From the NCBI GenBank assembly GCA_024233085.1, contig JACKQC010000031.1, positions 1 through 38,811 on the forward strand: DNA of 38,811 nt. Reading direction: 5' to 3'. Positions 8,971 to 17,260 of this stretch are shown piece by piece (the first letter of the stretch is position 1; every line of letters starts with the position of its first letter). The stretch comes from Akkermansiaceae bacterium. GTDB taxonomy: Bacteria > Verrucomicrobiota > Verrucomicrobiia > Verrucomicrobiales > DEV007. The notes below the pieces were generated by a model. It did not search any database. It was given only the letters and a program-made list of their open reading frames with translations, and was not told the origin of the DNA. Both the position numbers and the translations under genes were made by a program.

Positions 8971-11496
8971 TCACTCCAGGGCGTCCTTCGGCAGCAGCAG
9001 CGCCGAGGGCGTGTGGGAAAAGACGTTCGGCGCGTTGGCGAACCACACGAATTTCGGCGCGAAACTCCGGAACCACCACGCCTTCCCGTCCATGCCGGCG
9101 GGCACGGGGATGGTCACGTAGTTGCCGCGAACGGCGATTTCGGCCGCCAATTTTCCGTCGGGCGCGAAGACCTTCGGTTTCAGGTTGCCGCCGTCCCAGA
9201 AGAGGTGCAGCTCGCGCGTTTCCCTCGGAACGAAAAAGAAAACCGGCTCGCGAAACTGTCCGAGCGAGAGGATACGCTTTCCTCGTTCGATTTCCAGGGA
9301 CACCGGCACGCCGGGCTCGGTCTTGAGCGCCCAGCCGGCGGAGGTATCGTCGTAGCTGAGCCGGTAAACCCCCGCGCCCGGCACGGCGACCTCCACCGGG
9401 TGATCCTCGCCGTCCTGAGGCAGCTTTCCCCGACCGATCTCCTTGCCGTCGAGGGCGGCGACCGTCCACCGTCCGTCCGCCTTGTCGCGGAAACCGGCGA
9501 TCACCCCCGTCTCGATCGCGAACCGCAGGGGCTCGCCGTCACGGCTGGCGATGGCGTAGGTCTGGCCGCGCTGAAACCGGTGATGCAATCCGGGCTGGGG
9601 CCGGACGATCTTCGGGTCGGGATCGGGCAGATTGGCCATGACGAGTTCGCCGGCAAACTCCCGGTCGACGATCTCCAGCGGCTGGAAACGCTCCAGATCC
9701 GCCCGGAAGACGCGCTCGGTCTCGGCCGGGGAAACGGGCGAGTCCACCGCCCAGGGCTGGGGGCTTTCCCGATACCGGTGGGACCAGCCCGGCTCGTCGA
9801 ATTCCTCCGCGGCCTGCTTCGACCAGCCCTGCCACATCGCGGCCCAGTGGTTCATGTGCGTGTAGCGCGTCCGGTGGCACCAGGTCAGGCCGTCAAGCGT
9901 CAGGGCCTTGCGCGCGGGATCGTCCTTCGGCAGCCGGTCGAGATCCCAGCGCACGCGGACGTAGTGCAGGTATTGCTTCAGCAAGTCGAGCCGCGCCAGC
10001 ACCTCCGGCTCGTCCCGGGCAAGCCCGGTCGCTTCGTCGAGATCGCGAAACCCGAGGCCGAGCAGGTGCTCGCTCATCAGCGGACGACCGCCGCGGTCGA
10101 ACCGCTCGTAGTATCGCCGCACCGGCACGGCGGCGGGCCCGAAGGCTTTCTCGTAAAAATCCGCCAGCAGCGCGTCGACGTCGGTGTCGGGGTTCCACAT
10201 CAGCCGCAGGGCCACGTAGTAGCCGCGGCCGTGGAGACCCCAGTTGTCGCCGCTCTCCGCCGAGATGCTGGTGGCGCCCGCCGCCGCGTAGCGCCGGATG
10301 CGCTCGGTGAGCATCGCGATGTCGTTGGCCTTGCCGCCGGGTAGCTGGTCGAAATCCCACGGCCAGACGGAGAAATACTCGTAGACGCCGAAGTTCCGCG
10401 TCTTCTTCGGCCAGAGATCGAGCAGTTCGTCGAAGGTGTAACGCCCATGGACGAAGCCGGCGGTCGATTGCACGTACACGTTCGGCTCCAGCTCGAAGGA
10501 GGGCGGCTCGCAGTGGTCGCTGTAGGCGAGCATGCCGACCATCTTGCCGGGAAACTTTTCCGCCACCGCCCGGGCCACTTCGTTGGTGAGACCGAAGGCC
10601 CGTTCCGACACGCTTCCCAGGGCGGCGCATTTTTCGCACTCGCATTGGTTGAACCCGTCGGACGGCTCCATCGAGACCATGTCGTGGTCGGGAAAGCGCT
10701 CCAGCTTGCGCAGCGCGAACTCGCGCGCCAGCCGCCGGACCCCGGGCTGGCTCAGGCACATCTGCGGACCGCGCCGCTCGCCCTTGACCAGGGCGTAGTA
10801 TTCGGGATGGGCGTCGAATTCGGCCCGGTTTTCCGCGATGATGGCCTGCCAGGCGTGCCCGGCCTGGATGCGGAAGGACTCGGCCATGCGATTGCGCCGC
10901 GCCCAGGCGTCGTAGTCGGTCCGGATGCGCCCCTTCGCGCCCTCGTAGAAGCCGTAGCCCCACCAGACGCGGCGGGACAACATCACGGGACGATCCGCCT
11001 CGGCGAAGTCGGCCGCGATCGTGCCGGAACGCGGAACCACCTCCCACGCCTCGCCGGGAAAAAACCAGCGGCATCCCAGCTTTTCGAGAAACCGGAACGC
11101 CGCGTGCGAGGCGCCCAGTTCGGTCGCGCCGACGAGATACAGCGAGCCGGTCTTCGCCTCGGGATGGATCACGAAGGCCTCGACCCCGTCGCGGCTGTCG
11201 CGAAGTTCAAGGTCCCGTTCCCTTCCCGGAACCGGGAAACGGTCCGGCGTGCCCAGAAAAATCGCGGGACCCGCCGCGGCATCCCCGGTCTTGACCTCGA
11301 AGGCGGCCCCGGAAATTTTCCCTAGATAACGCGCCAGTTCCTCGGCGGCCGTCCGCGCGATCTCGCCGGCGTCGGGGGCGACGACGACGGGCAGCAACGC
11401 TTTTCCCTCCCGGGCGAGGAGGACCGGCCCGGACTCCGCCGTTTCGGCGAGCGCGGGCAGGACGGCGAGGAGACCGGCGAGAAAAAGGACTTTCAC
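8971..11496 (-). CDS. secreted DUF4838 family protein, probable polysaccharide-active
   Basis: 841 residues from a GTG at 11494-11496, chosen because it opens a classic signal peptide (VKVLFLAGLLAVLPALA, cleavage near residue 17). An N-terminal alpha/beta domain (about 20-130) resembles the N-domain of GH67 alpha-glucuronidases. The long central part (about 150-560) matches DUF4838, with the hallmark FNQCECEKCAALG, where the cysteines sit in a probable active-site loop. A beta-rich C-terminal region (about 640-840) may bind carbohydrate. DUF4838 proteins are common in polysaccharide-degrading bacteria and are suspected glycoside hydrolases, but their activity is generally unproven. The frame stays open upstream across the msrB start; that extension has no signal or domain and is ignored. 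Confidence 0.8.
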   Translation of the reverse strand: MKVLFLAGLLAVLPALAETAESGPVLLAREGKALLPVVVAPDAGEIARTAAEELARYLGKISGAAFEVKTGDAAAGPAIFLGTPDRFPVPGRERDLELRDSRDGVEAFVIHPEAKTGSLYLVGATELGASHAAFRFLEKLGCRWFFPGEAWEVVPRSGTIAADFAEADRPVMLSRRVWWGYGFYEGAKGRIRTDYDAWARRNRMAESFRIQAGHAWQAIIAENRAEFDAHPEYYALVKGERRGPQMCLSQPGVRRLAREFALRKLERFPDHDMVSMEPSDGFNQCECEKCAALGSVSERAFGLTNEVARAVAEKFPGKMVGMLAYSDHCEPPSFELEPNVYVQSTAGFVHGRYTFDELLDLWPKKTRNFGVYEYFSVWPWDFDQLPGGKANDIAMLTERIRRYAAAGATSISAESGDNWGLHGRGYYVALRLMWNPDTDVDALLADFYEKAFGPAAVPVRRYYERFDRGGRPLMSEHLLGLGFRDLDEATGLARDEPEVLARLDLLKQYLHYVRVRWDLDRLPKDDPARKALTLDGLTWCHRTRYTHMNHWAAMWQGWSKQAAEEFDEPGWSHRYRESPQPWAVDSPVSPAETERVFRADLERFQPLEIVDREFAGELVMANLPDPDPKIVRPQPGLHHRFQRGQTYAIASRDGEPLRFAIETGVIAGFRDKADGRWTVAALDGKEIGRGKLPQDGEDHPVEVAVPGAGVYRLSYDDTSAGWALKTEPGVPVSLEIERGKRILSLGQFREPVFFFVPRETRELHLFWDGGNLKPKVFAPDGKLAAEIAVRGNYVTIPVPAGMDGKAWWFRSFAPKFVWFANAPNVFSHTPSALLLPKDALE

Positions 11497-11588
11497 GCCG
11501 CGAGCCTGCCGGATTCCGCCGCCGCCGGCAATCGCGGGATCGCGCACGGGATGCGTAAGGTCCCGGCCGGGGGGCGCGTCCGACTCCC

Positions 11589-11616
11589 TTGACGCTGTCC
11601 TCCAAACCCTTAGTTT
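11589..11616 (+). promoter_or_regulatory. candidate msrB promoter, TTGACG-N16-TAGTTT
   Basis: A -35-like TTGACG (11589-11594) and a -10-like TAGTTT (11611-11616) are separated by 16 bases. The -10 box ends seven bases before the msrB ATG at 11624, so transcription would start at or next to the start codon and give a leaderless mRNA. The hupE and acs promoters have the same shape. Confidence 0.45.
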
Positions 11617-11623
11617 GAACCCC

Positions 11624-12283
11624 ATGAAAACGTCCCAAGCCCTCGTCGCCGGAATCGCCGTCTGCGCCGGGATCGTCGCGCTGAAGCTGCTCCCTTTGCG
11701 CGCGGATGAATCGAAATCCGGCAAAGCCCCGAAAAAAACCGCCATGGAAGTCTCCCCCGTCGCTCCCGAAGATCCCAAGGAACCGGTCGTGAAATCCGAC
11801 GAAGAGTGGAAAAAGATCCTGACGCCGGAGCAGTACCGCATCCTTCGCCAGGCCGGCACCGAGGCGCGCGACGGCCAGGTTTACGAGGAATTCAAGAAAC
11901 AGGGCGAGGGCACCTACCACTGCGCCGGCTGCGGGGCGGAGCTGTTCTCGTCGAAGGAAAAATTCGATTCCCACTGCGGCTGGCCCTCGTTCTACGACCC
12001 CTCGAAGGTGAAGAACGTCAAATACAATGTCGATTACGTCCTCGGTTACCCGCGCACCGAGGTGCGCTGCAAGGTCTGCGACGGCCATCTCGGCCACGTC
12101 TTCGACGGGGAAGGCTTCGCGACCCCGACCGACAAGCGCTACTGCATCAACGGCACCGTGTTGAAATTCGTTCCCAGGGCCTCCGGCGGCGAGTCCGCCG
12201 AATCCGCCAAGCCGAAGGCCGGCGACGCGAAGGAATCCGAATCCGCCGCCGATCCGGCGAAGGCCGAAAAGAAACCCGGCTGA
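11624..12283 (+). CDS. msrB: peptide-methionine (R)-S-oxide reductase, exported or membrane-anchored
   Basis: 219 residues. The MsrB domain (about 60-185) reduces methionine-R-sulfoxide in oxidised proteins. The structural zinc is held by Cys100/Cys103 (CAGC) and Cys149/Cys152 (CKVC). The catalytic cysteine is Cys174 in RYCINGTVLKF. The motifs SHCGWPSFY and DGHLGHVFDGEG are intact. An N-terminal hydrophobic segment (about 6-26) suggests export or anchoring, which would place repair activity in the periplasm. A low-complexity Lys/Glu/Ala/Ser tail of about 33 residues follows the domain. The ATG at 11624 is preferred because it directly precedes the hydrophobic segment; a TTG three codons upstream is the alternative. 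The gene converges on the antiporter gene. Confidence 0.95.
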   Translation: MKTSQALVAGIAVCAGIVALKLLPLRADESKSGKAPKKTAMEVSPVAPEDPKEPVVKSDEEWKKILTPEQYRILRQAGTEARDGQVYEEFKKQGEGTYHCAGCGAELFSSKEKFDSHCGWPSFYDPSKVKNVKYNVDYVLGYPRTEVRCKVCDGHLGHVFDGEGFATPTDKRYCINGTVLKFVPRASGGESAESAKPKAGDAKESESAADPAKAEKKPG

Positions 12284-12305
12284 TCCCGGCCCGACCGGTC
12301 GCGGT

Positions 12306-13280
12306 TCAGGCCGCCGCCCGGCTCAGATAGAGCCACGCGACGTAGGCGGTGTATCCGGCGAGGAGGAGGATCCCCTCCTTCCGGTCGATGACGCGGCCGC
12401 GGAACATCATCGGGATCAGGATGACGGTGAATCCGAGCATCACCGCCAGGTCGACGCGATCGATCTGGGAGACGATCACCGGTTTGCCCAGCGCGGTGAA
12501 GCCGATCACGCAGAGCAGATTGAAGACACAGGAGCCGATCACGTTGCCGATGATGATGTCGCCCTCCTTTTTCGCCGCCGCGATGATGGAGGTGGCCAGC
12601 TCCGGCACCGAGGTGGCGAAGGCGATCAGTGTCAGGGAGATGACGGCCTCGGGCACGCCGAGGGCGGTGGCGATGCTGATGCCGCCGCGTTTCAGGGCCT
12701 CCGCGCCGACGGCGAGCAGCACCAGGCCGGCGAGAATGAGTCCCGCCAGCTTGAGCGGGTTCTCGGTGCGGGCTTCGTCGGGATTGAACTCCGCCTCGAA
12801 CTCGCCGAGCACCTCCGGGTCCGCCTCGCGCTTCGACAGGCGCAGGCACAGGACGGTGTAGGCCACGATGCCGGTGGCGAGCACGGCGCCCTCCCAGCGG
12901 GCGATCGTCTTGTCGTAAATGGTGAAGAGGAAAAACGCCGTCGCCCCGAGCAGCACCGGGATGTCGCGGCGCAGCAACTCGCTTTTCACCGCGAGACCGT
13001 AAAACAGCGCGCTGACGCCGAGGATGAGGCCGATGTTGCAGATGTTCGAGCCGACCACGTTGCCGACGGCCATGTCGGGCAGGTTGTCGAGATTGCAGCG
13101 GAAGCTGACGAACAACTCCGGCGCGCTGGTGCCGAAGGCGACCACGGTCAGGCCCACCACCAGCGGTGTGATGCCGAAGCGGACGGCCAGTTTCGCCGAA
13201 CCGCCGACAAGCCATTCCGCGCCGAAATAGAGCGCGACCAACCCGCCCAGAAGCCAGAGGAGATCGATGAGAAAGTGCAT
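12306..13280 (-). CDS. CaCA family Na+/Ca2+-type cation antiporter (YrbG-like)
   Basis: 324 residues and about ten membrane helices. Both alpha-repeats of the cation/Ca2+ exchanger superfamily are clear. The first is GTSAPEL followed by GNVVGSNICNIGL (about 50-85). The second is ATSVPEL followed by GNVIGSCVFNLLCV (about 225-255). The glutamates in these repeats bind the transported ion. A charged cytoplasmic loop at about 150-175 separates the halves. Length and layout match bacterial YrbG/CaxA-type exchangers. Which ions are exchanged cannot be read from sequence alone. The complementary strand shows GGAGG about ten bases before the ATG, one of the few plausible Shine-Dalgarno sites in this window. 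Confidence 0.92.
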   Translation of the reverse strand: MHFLIDLLWLLGGLVALYFGAEWLVGGSAKLAVRFGITPLVVGLTVVAFGTSAPELFVSFRCNLDNLPDMAVGNVVGSNICNIGLILGVSALFYGLAVKSELLRRDIPVLLGATAFFLFTIYDKTIARWEGAVLATGIVAYTVLCLRLSKREADPEVLGEFEAEFNPDEARTENPLKLAGLILAGLVLLAVGAEALKRGGISIATALGVPEAVISLTLIAFATSVPELATSIIAAAKKEGDIIIGNVIGSCVFNLLCVIGFTALGKPVIVSQIDRVDLAVMLGFTVILIPMMFRGRVIDRKEGILLLAGYTAYVAWLYLSRAAA

Positions 13281-13349
13281 GGAGAAACGCCTCCGGCCAC
13301 CGTGGACCGGGCCGGTCGGAAATCAAGGAAGACCGGAAAAACGCGCCGG

Positions 13350-13390
13350 GACCCAACAGGGTATGGTCACCGACCTAACCCTGTTTGGTC
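13350..13390. repeat. dispersed palindromic repeat, copy 2
   Basis: The left arm GACCCAACAGGGT (13350-13362) pairs with the right arm ACCCTGTTTGGTC (13378-13390) with one mismatch and a 15-base loop. The right half overlaps the 3' end of the minus-strand protease gene and encodes its last residues and stop codon. It lies between two minus-strand genes and could affect transcript ends, but there is no U-run. Confidence 0.75.
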
Positions 13391-14061
13391 GGCAGGAGGC
13401 CGAAAACGAGGGTTCCGAGCCAGGAAAGCACCGAAAACACGCCGTCGATGTGGGCGGCGCCGGCGGCGCGCATGACCCGCGCGATTCCGATGCGTTCGTC
13501 GAGATTGCGGAAGGCGTGGTTCCGCTCGAGGACTTCCCGGGCGCGCTCGGAGGCGTCGAGTTCGACCGGGAGGGTGACGAGATTCCACGCGGCGACCAGC
13601 GACCAGCCGGCGAGGGCGAGATAGACGCCCGATTTGCCGAAGACGGGCAGCACCATCGTGAACACGCCGGCGAACACCAGGGGCAGGCTGAGCCAGATGG
13701 TGGCGCGAATCGCCGCCACGCGCCAGTGGAGCGGGACGTGCCCGGCCCGGTGCTGGAGCACGTGCCCGGCTTCGTGCGCCGCGATGCCCAGCGCGGTGAA
13801 GGTGGAGCCGTTGAAATGCTGGGGGGTCAGCACGAGGCGTTTCCTCAGCGGATCGTAAAAATCGGAGAACAATCCGTGGCCTTTCACGATTTCGACGCCG
13901 CCGATCTCGGAGACATCGAGAATGCGGCGGGCCAGCTCGGCGCCCGTGATGCCGGAGGCGGCCAGATTTTTCAGCTCCTCGTCATAGACGGTCTGGTATT
14001 TGCGGCGGCCCCAGAGGGTCAGCGCGAAGGTGACGGCGAAGAGCAGGACGAAAAGCGGCAT
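13375..14061 (-). CDS. YugP-like membrane zinc metallopeptidase
   Basis: 228 residues. The zinc-protease motif HEAGH (about residues 95-99, in GIAAHEAGHVLQHRAGH) is intact. Family features are present: an N-terminal membrane helix, a FSDFYDPLRKRLVL strand segment and two further membrane helices in the second half (about 125-165). It matches the neutral zinc metallopeptidase family typified by B. subtilis YugP (Zn_peptidase_2), a membrane protease of unknown substrate. The last residues (PTKQG and the stop) are encoded by an arm of the dispersed palindrome, so the original C-terminus may have been replaced. It lies 66 bases after phoU on the same strand. Confidence 0.88.
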   Translation of the reverse strand: MPLFVLLFAVTFALTLWGRRKYQTVYDEELKNLAASGITGAELARRILDVSEIGGVEIVKGHGLFSDFYDPLRKRLVLTPQHFNGSTFTALGIAAHEAGHVLQHRAGHVPLHWRVAAIRATIWLSLPLVFAGVFTMVLPVFGKSGVYLALAGWSLVAAWNLVTLPVELDASERAREVLERNHAFRNLDERIGIARVMRAAGAAHIDGVFSVLSWLGTLVFGLLPTKQG

Positions 14062-14127
14062 CCGCTGAGAATCGCGGGGGCGGGCCGGGGCCGCAAGTCC
14101 GCGATCGATCCGCGGCGCGGGCTCAGC

Positions 14128-14838
14128 TCAGGAACGCGACTCGAGCAGCGAGGCGGTTTCCTCGGGGCCGAGGTGGCGGATGTCGGCGGCTTTTTCCGAA
14201 AAGACGGTGTCCTCGGCGATGTTCACGGAGTGATCGCCGACGCGTTCGAGGCAGCGAACGATGAAGATGAGATGCAGGTAGGGTTTGACCATGGCGGTGT
14301 TGCTTTCGATGGCCTTGGTCAGTTCCTTGATGGCTTTGCGATGGAGTTTGTCGAGTTCCTCGTCGCGCTGGTAGAGGGCGAGGCTGCGCTCGACCTCCCC
14401 GGCGGCGTAGGCTTCGGCGCTCTCGGCGAGCAGTTGATCGGCGAGCTGGTGGATGGGCTCGACGAGGCTGACCTCGGGCAGCTCGGGGTGCTTGAGAATC
14501 TTCCGGGCGCGGCGGGCGATGCTTTCGGCCTGGTCGGAAACGCGCTCGAGATTGTTGGCGATTTTCATCCCGGCGAGGACCTGCCGGAGATCGCCGGCGA
14601 CGGGATTGTAGCGCATGAGGATCTCGAATCCCTCGCGGTCGATGGTGCGCTCCAGGTTGTTCACATCGTCGTCGTCGGCGATGGCCTCGGCGCAGAGTTC
14701 GGCGTTGCGGGTCAGGAGGCCCTCCACGGCGTTTTTCAGATTCTGCCGCGCCGTGCTGGCCATGGTCAGCACGTTCTCGTTGAACTGGGTGAGCGCCGAT
14801 TCGAAGTTGGCGAGGGTGTGGGGCATTCCGTTGGGCAT
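14128..14838 (-). CDS. phoU: PhoU phosphate signalling regulator
   Basis: 236 residues from the ATG at 14836-14838. Two PhoU three-helix bundles are visible. Their metal-binding signatures are ERVSDQAESIARRA (about 95-108) and ERVGDHSVNIAEDTVF (about 195-210). PhoU links the Pst phosphate transporter to PhoR/PhoB-type control and limits phosphate uptake. No pst or pho genes are in the window, so it stands apart from its usual partners. Start choice: an upstream ATG at 14872-14874 would add 12 residues. The chosen ATG gives a length matching E. coli PhoU and lies eight bases after a TATCTT box. The next ATG, four codons in, is also possible. Confidence 0.93.
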   Translation of the reverse strand: MPNGMPHTLANFESALTQFNENVLTMASTARQNLKNAVEGLLTRNAELCAEAIADDDDVNNLERTIDREGFEILMRYNPVAGDLRQVLAGMKIANNLERVSDQAESIARRARKILKHPELPEVSLVEPIHQLADQLLAESAEAYAAGEVERSLALYQRDEELDKLHRKAIKELTKAIESNTAMVKPYLHLIFIVRCLERVGDHSVNIAEDTVFSEKAADIRHLGPEETASLLESRS

Positions 14839-14860
14839 GACTTTGAAAGATAGGCGCTTA

Positions 14861-14886
14861 CCGAAAGAAGTCATCGAAACTTTCGG
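14861..14886. promoter_or_regulatory. inverted repeat upstream of phoU, possible operator
   Basis: CCGAAAG (14861-14867) and CTTTCGG (14880-14886) form perfect 7-base arms with 12 bases between. The pair sits just upstream of a TATCTT box (minus strand) and the preferred phoU start, where an operator would overlap the -35 region. It does not resemble a canonical Pho box. If the longer phoU start is used, one arm falls in coding sequence. Confidence 0.35.
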
Positions 14887-15026
14887 AAAACGCGGGCGCG
14901 TCCGGTGAAACGGTCCGCCCGTGGGTCGGCAGGCGGGAGAATGGCTCGGGGCGCGCCATGCCGGTAGCGCGGCTTCGAAAAGATTTCGTCACAAAGCGCG
15001 CGGGTGCTCCCTCGCGCCTTGTTTCG

Positions 15027-15866
15027 TCAGGCGGCGGCGGCGGCGGCGACCGGCGCGAGCGAGTCGGCGGCGCTGCCCTCGCCGTCGGAGATGACGCTAT
15101 TTTTCAGCGACGCCATGAAAGTTTCGTATCCGACGACCTGGAAGACGCCGGGCTCGGGCTCGACGATGGCGGTGAGGGATTCGACCCAGTCGCCGCTGTT
15201 GAGGTAGTGGATGCCGCCGATCTTCGTGTCGGCGGGGGTGTGAATGTGCCCGCAGATGATGCCCCGGCAGCGGCGTCCCTCGGCGTAGAGGCGCAGTTGC
15301 TCCTCGTAGCGGGAGATGAAGCCGACGGCCGATTTCACCTTCGCTTTCACCGTTTTGCTGAGCGAAAAGTATTCCTTCCCCCGCCAGGCGCGCCAGCGGT
15401 TGTAGAGGCGGTTGAGGCGCAGCAGGAGGTCGTAGCCGATGCCGCCGAGCCTGGCGATGAAACGGCAACGGGTGGCGACGGAGTCGAATCCGTCGCCGTG
15501 AACGACGAGGTAGTCGCCGTTCGGGGTGCGGTAGGTGTATTCCCGCTCGATGCTGAGCTTGCCGAAGGCCACGGGCAGGAACCGCTCGAGGATGTCGTCG
15601 TGGTTGCCGCGCAGGTAGATGACTTCGGTGTCCTCCTTTTCCATCTTCTTGAGGACGGTGCGGACGAATTTGGTGTGTTCGTCGAGCCATTTGCCGCCCG
15701 ACTTCAGCGCCCAGCCGTCGACAATGTCGCCGTTGAGGAAAAGCCGCTCGCAGCGGGTGGCCTTGAGAAACTCGATGACTTCGGCGGCCTTCGAGTCGCG
15801 GGTGCCGAGGTGCAGGTCGGAGATGACGATGCTGTGGAAGAAGGGCTTGGGACTTCGGTCTTTCAT
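15027..15866 (-). CDS. LpxH-like metallophosphoesterase (UDP-2,3-diacylglucosamine diphosphatase family)
   Basis: 279 residues. All calcineurin-type motifs are present: SDLHLGT (16-22, Asp17 and His19), NGDIVD (45-50), RGNHDD (86-91), VVHGDG and CGHIHTP. These bind two metals. The segment after GNHDD and the SDLHLGTRDSKA start match the LpxH-like branch seen beside glycosyltransferases, which may cleave UDP-diacylglucosamine or another lipid-linked pyrophosphate. An Ala-rich tail ends the protein. It starts 14 bases after the GT4 glycosyltransferase gene, so the pair forms one transcription unit and probably one envelope-glycolipid pathway. The exact substrate is not certain. Confidence 0.85.
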   Translation of the reverse strand: MKDRSPKPFFHSIVISDLHLGTRDSKAAEVIEFLKATRCERLFLNGDIVDGWALKSGGKWLDEHTKFVRTVLKKMEKEDTEVIYLRGNHDDILERFLPVAFGKLSIEREYTYRTPNGDYLVVHGDGFDSVATRCRFIARLGGIGYDLLLRLNRLYNRWRAWRGKEYFSLSKTVKAKVKSAVGFISRYEEQLRLYAEGRRCRGIICGHIHTPADTKIGGIHYLNSGDWVESLTAIVEPEPGVFQVVGYETFMASLKNSVISDGEGSAADSLAPVAAAAAA

Positions 15867-15880
15867 GGCGGGCGGCGATT

Positions 15881-17056
15881 TCAGGCGGCGTTGGCGGGCT
15901 CGGTTTCGCGATCGAAGGCGGGAAGGTCGACGGGGCGACCGGGAAAGGCGCGCTCGATGAGGTCGACGAGGTTTTTCTCGAAGCGCTTGATGACCTTCGA
16001 CCAGCGGACGCGGCGGGCGGCGGCGCGGGCGTTTTCCCGGAGGGCGGGCAGGGTCACGCGTTCCGAGGCGGCGCGCAGGGCGGCGGCGACGAAGGCGTCA
16101 TCGTCGTCGAAGGGAGCGGTGTAGCCGTTTTCTCCATCGGCGATGTGCTGGCGGGCGGCGGCATAGTCGTAGGCGACGGTGGCGAGCCCGCTCGCCATGG
16201 CCTCGAGGGTGACGTTGCCGAAAGTTTCCGTGATGCTGGGAAAGACGAAGAGGTCGGCCGAGGCGTAGTGCCGGGCGAGATCCTCGCCGAAACGGACGCC
16301 GGCATAGACAAAGTCCGGATGGGCGAGGCGCAGCTCTTTGAGCTTCGGGCCGTCGCCGACAAAGACGCCGCGAAAGTCGGGGAAACGGCGGCGGATTTCC
16401 TCGAAGGTCCGGACGATGAGGGGGAGGTTCTTTTCCGCCGCGATCCGGCCGACGTAGAGGCCGACGAGTCCGTTTCCGCGCGCGCCCCACTCGGCGCGGA
16501 GGAGCGGGTCGCGTTTTTTAGGCGAGAAAAGGCGGGTGTCGACGCCCTTGGGCAGGAGTTCGAGATTTTGAAAACCGGCGCGGTCGAGATCCGCGATGGT
16601 GTCGCGGGAGGGCACGAAGGTGCAGTGGGAGCGGTTGTGGACGTGGCGCAGGTAGCGCATCGCGGCCCGCTCCAGCAGCGGCAACTGGTAGTGCGCCATG
16701 TATTGCTGGAAATTGGTGTGAAACCCGGAGGCCACGGGAATGTCCAGGGCGCGCGCGGCATTGATGGCGGAATGCCCCAGCGGCGTCTCGGTGGCGACAT
16801 AGACGACATCCGGACGATGGCGGAACCAGCGGGCCTGGAGCACCAGCCGCATGGGCAGGCCGACGCGGACTTCGGGATAGCCGGGCAGGGCGACGGAGGG
16901 CACGCGCATGCCCTCCTCGTCGCAGGCGAGCACGGAGGGGCGGACGACATCGACGGTGTGGCCGCGTTCGCGGAGTCCATGGACGAGACGCTGGAGCGTG
17001 GTGGCGACGCCGTTGGGCTGGGGAGCGTAGGTGTCGGTGACGAAGGTGATTTTCAT
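15881..17056 (-). CDS. GT4 family glycosyltransferase
   Basis: 391 residues with the GT-B fold. The N-terminal acceptor domain starts MKITFVTDTYAPQPNGVATT, and LGHSAINAARALDIP and GFHTNFQQYMAHY are typical of the MgtA/PimB/SqdX-like branch. The nucleotide-sugar domain shows VGRIAAEKNLPLIV, FVGDGPKLKEL and the E-x7-E motif ETFGNVTLE, which marks a retaining GT4 enzyme. It probably transfers a sugar from a nucleotide donor to a membrane lipid; donor and acceptor cannot be read. It is the first gene of a pair with the LpxH-like phosphoesterase. A TTGTCG-N16-TAAGTT promoter candidate lies just upstream, giving a leader of about 19 bases. Confidence 0.9.
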   Translation of the reverse strand: MKITFVTDTYAPQPNGVATTLQRLVHGLRERGHTVDVVRPSVLACDEEGMRVPSVALPGYPEVRVGLPMRLVLQARWFRHRPDVVYVATETPLGHSAINAARALDIPVASGFHTNFQQYMAHYQLPLLERAAMRYLRHVHNRSHCTFVPSRDTIADLDRAGFQNLELLPKGVDTRLFSPKKRDPLLRAEWGARGNGLVGLYVGRIAAEKNLPLIVRTFEEIRRRFPDFRGVFVGDGPKLKELRLAHPDFVYAGVRFGEDLARHYASADLFVFPSITETFGNVTLEAMASGLATVAYDYAAARQHIADGENGYTAPFDDDDAFVAAALRAASERVTLPALRENARAAARRVRWSKVIKRFEKNLVDLIERAFPGRPVDLPAFDRETEPANAA

Positions 17057-17081
17057 GGGAGAAATCCTCGTTTCGTGGAAA

Positions 17082-17109
17082 AACTTAAGAATGGTTAAAT
17101 AATCGACAA
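17082..17109 (-). promoter_or_regulatory. candidate promoter for the GT4/phosphoesterase pair
   Basis: Read on the minus strand, TTGTCG (17104-17109) and TAAGTT (17082-17087) are separated by 16 bases. The stretch is much richer in A/T than its surroundings. Transcription would start near 17075, about 19 bases before the GT4 ATG. Confidence 0.4.
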
Positions 17110-17175
17110 CTGGGGGATTGTTCCGTTTTCGTAACGGACAGGGCCTACCTTCCCCCGAAGTCGAGGCCGCCGGGT

Positions 17176-17212
17176 AATCGATTCCTCGGCGACGAGGATC
17201 GATTGAATCGAT
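17176..17212. terminator. nested hairpin between the cytochrome and GT4 genes, possible terminator
   Basis: TCCTCG and CGAGGA (17183-17198) form a 6-base stem with a GCGA loop, flanked by ATCGAT runs that nearly extend the stem. A second perfect hairpin, ATCGAT-TGA-ATCGAT, overlaps its right side. It lies just after the minus-strand cytochrome gene, where a terminator is expected, but no U-run follows. Confidence 0.35.
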
Positions 17213-17260
17213 GCCGTTCCAAGCGACGAATTCGCCACAATCCGGCTCGCCGCGCGGGTG

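Noticed and set aside
8971..11074. Alternative frames opposite or alongside the DUF4838 gene
   Set aside because: Arg-rich shadow translations; the DUF4838 frame has the signal peptide and family motif.
11497..11859. N-terminal extension of the DUF4838 gene
   Set aside because: It would run through the start of msrB on the other strand and place the signal peptide inside the protein.
12291..12300. CGACCGGTCG palindrome between convergent msrB and antiporter genes
   Set aside because: Ten bases without loop or U-run; expected by chance in this GC content.
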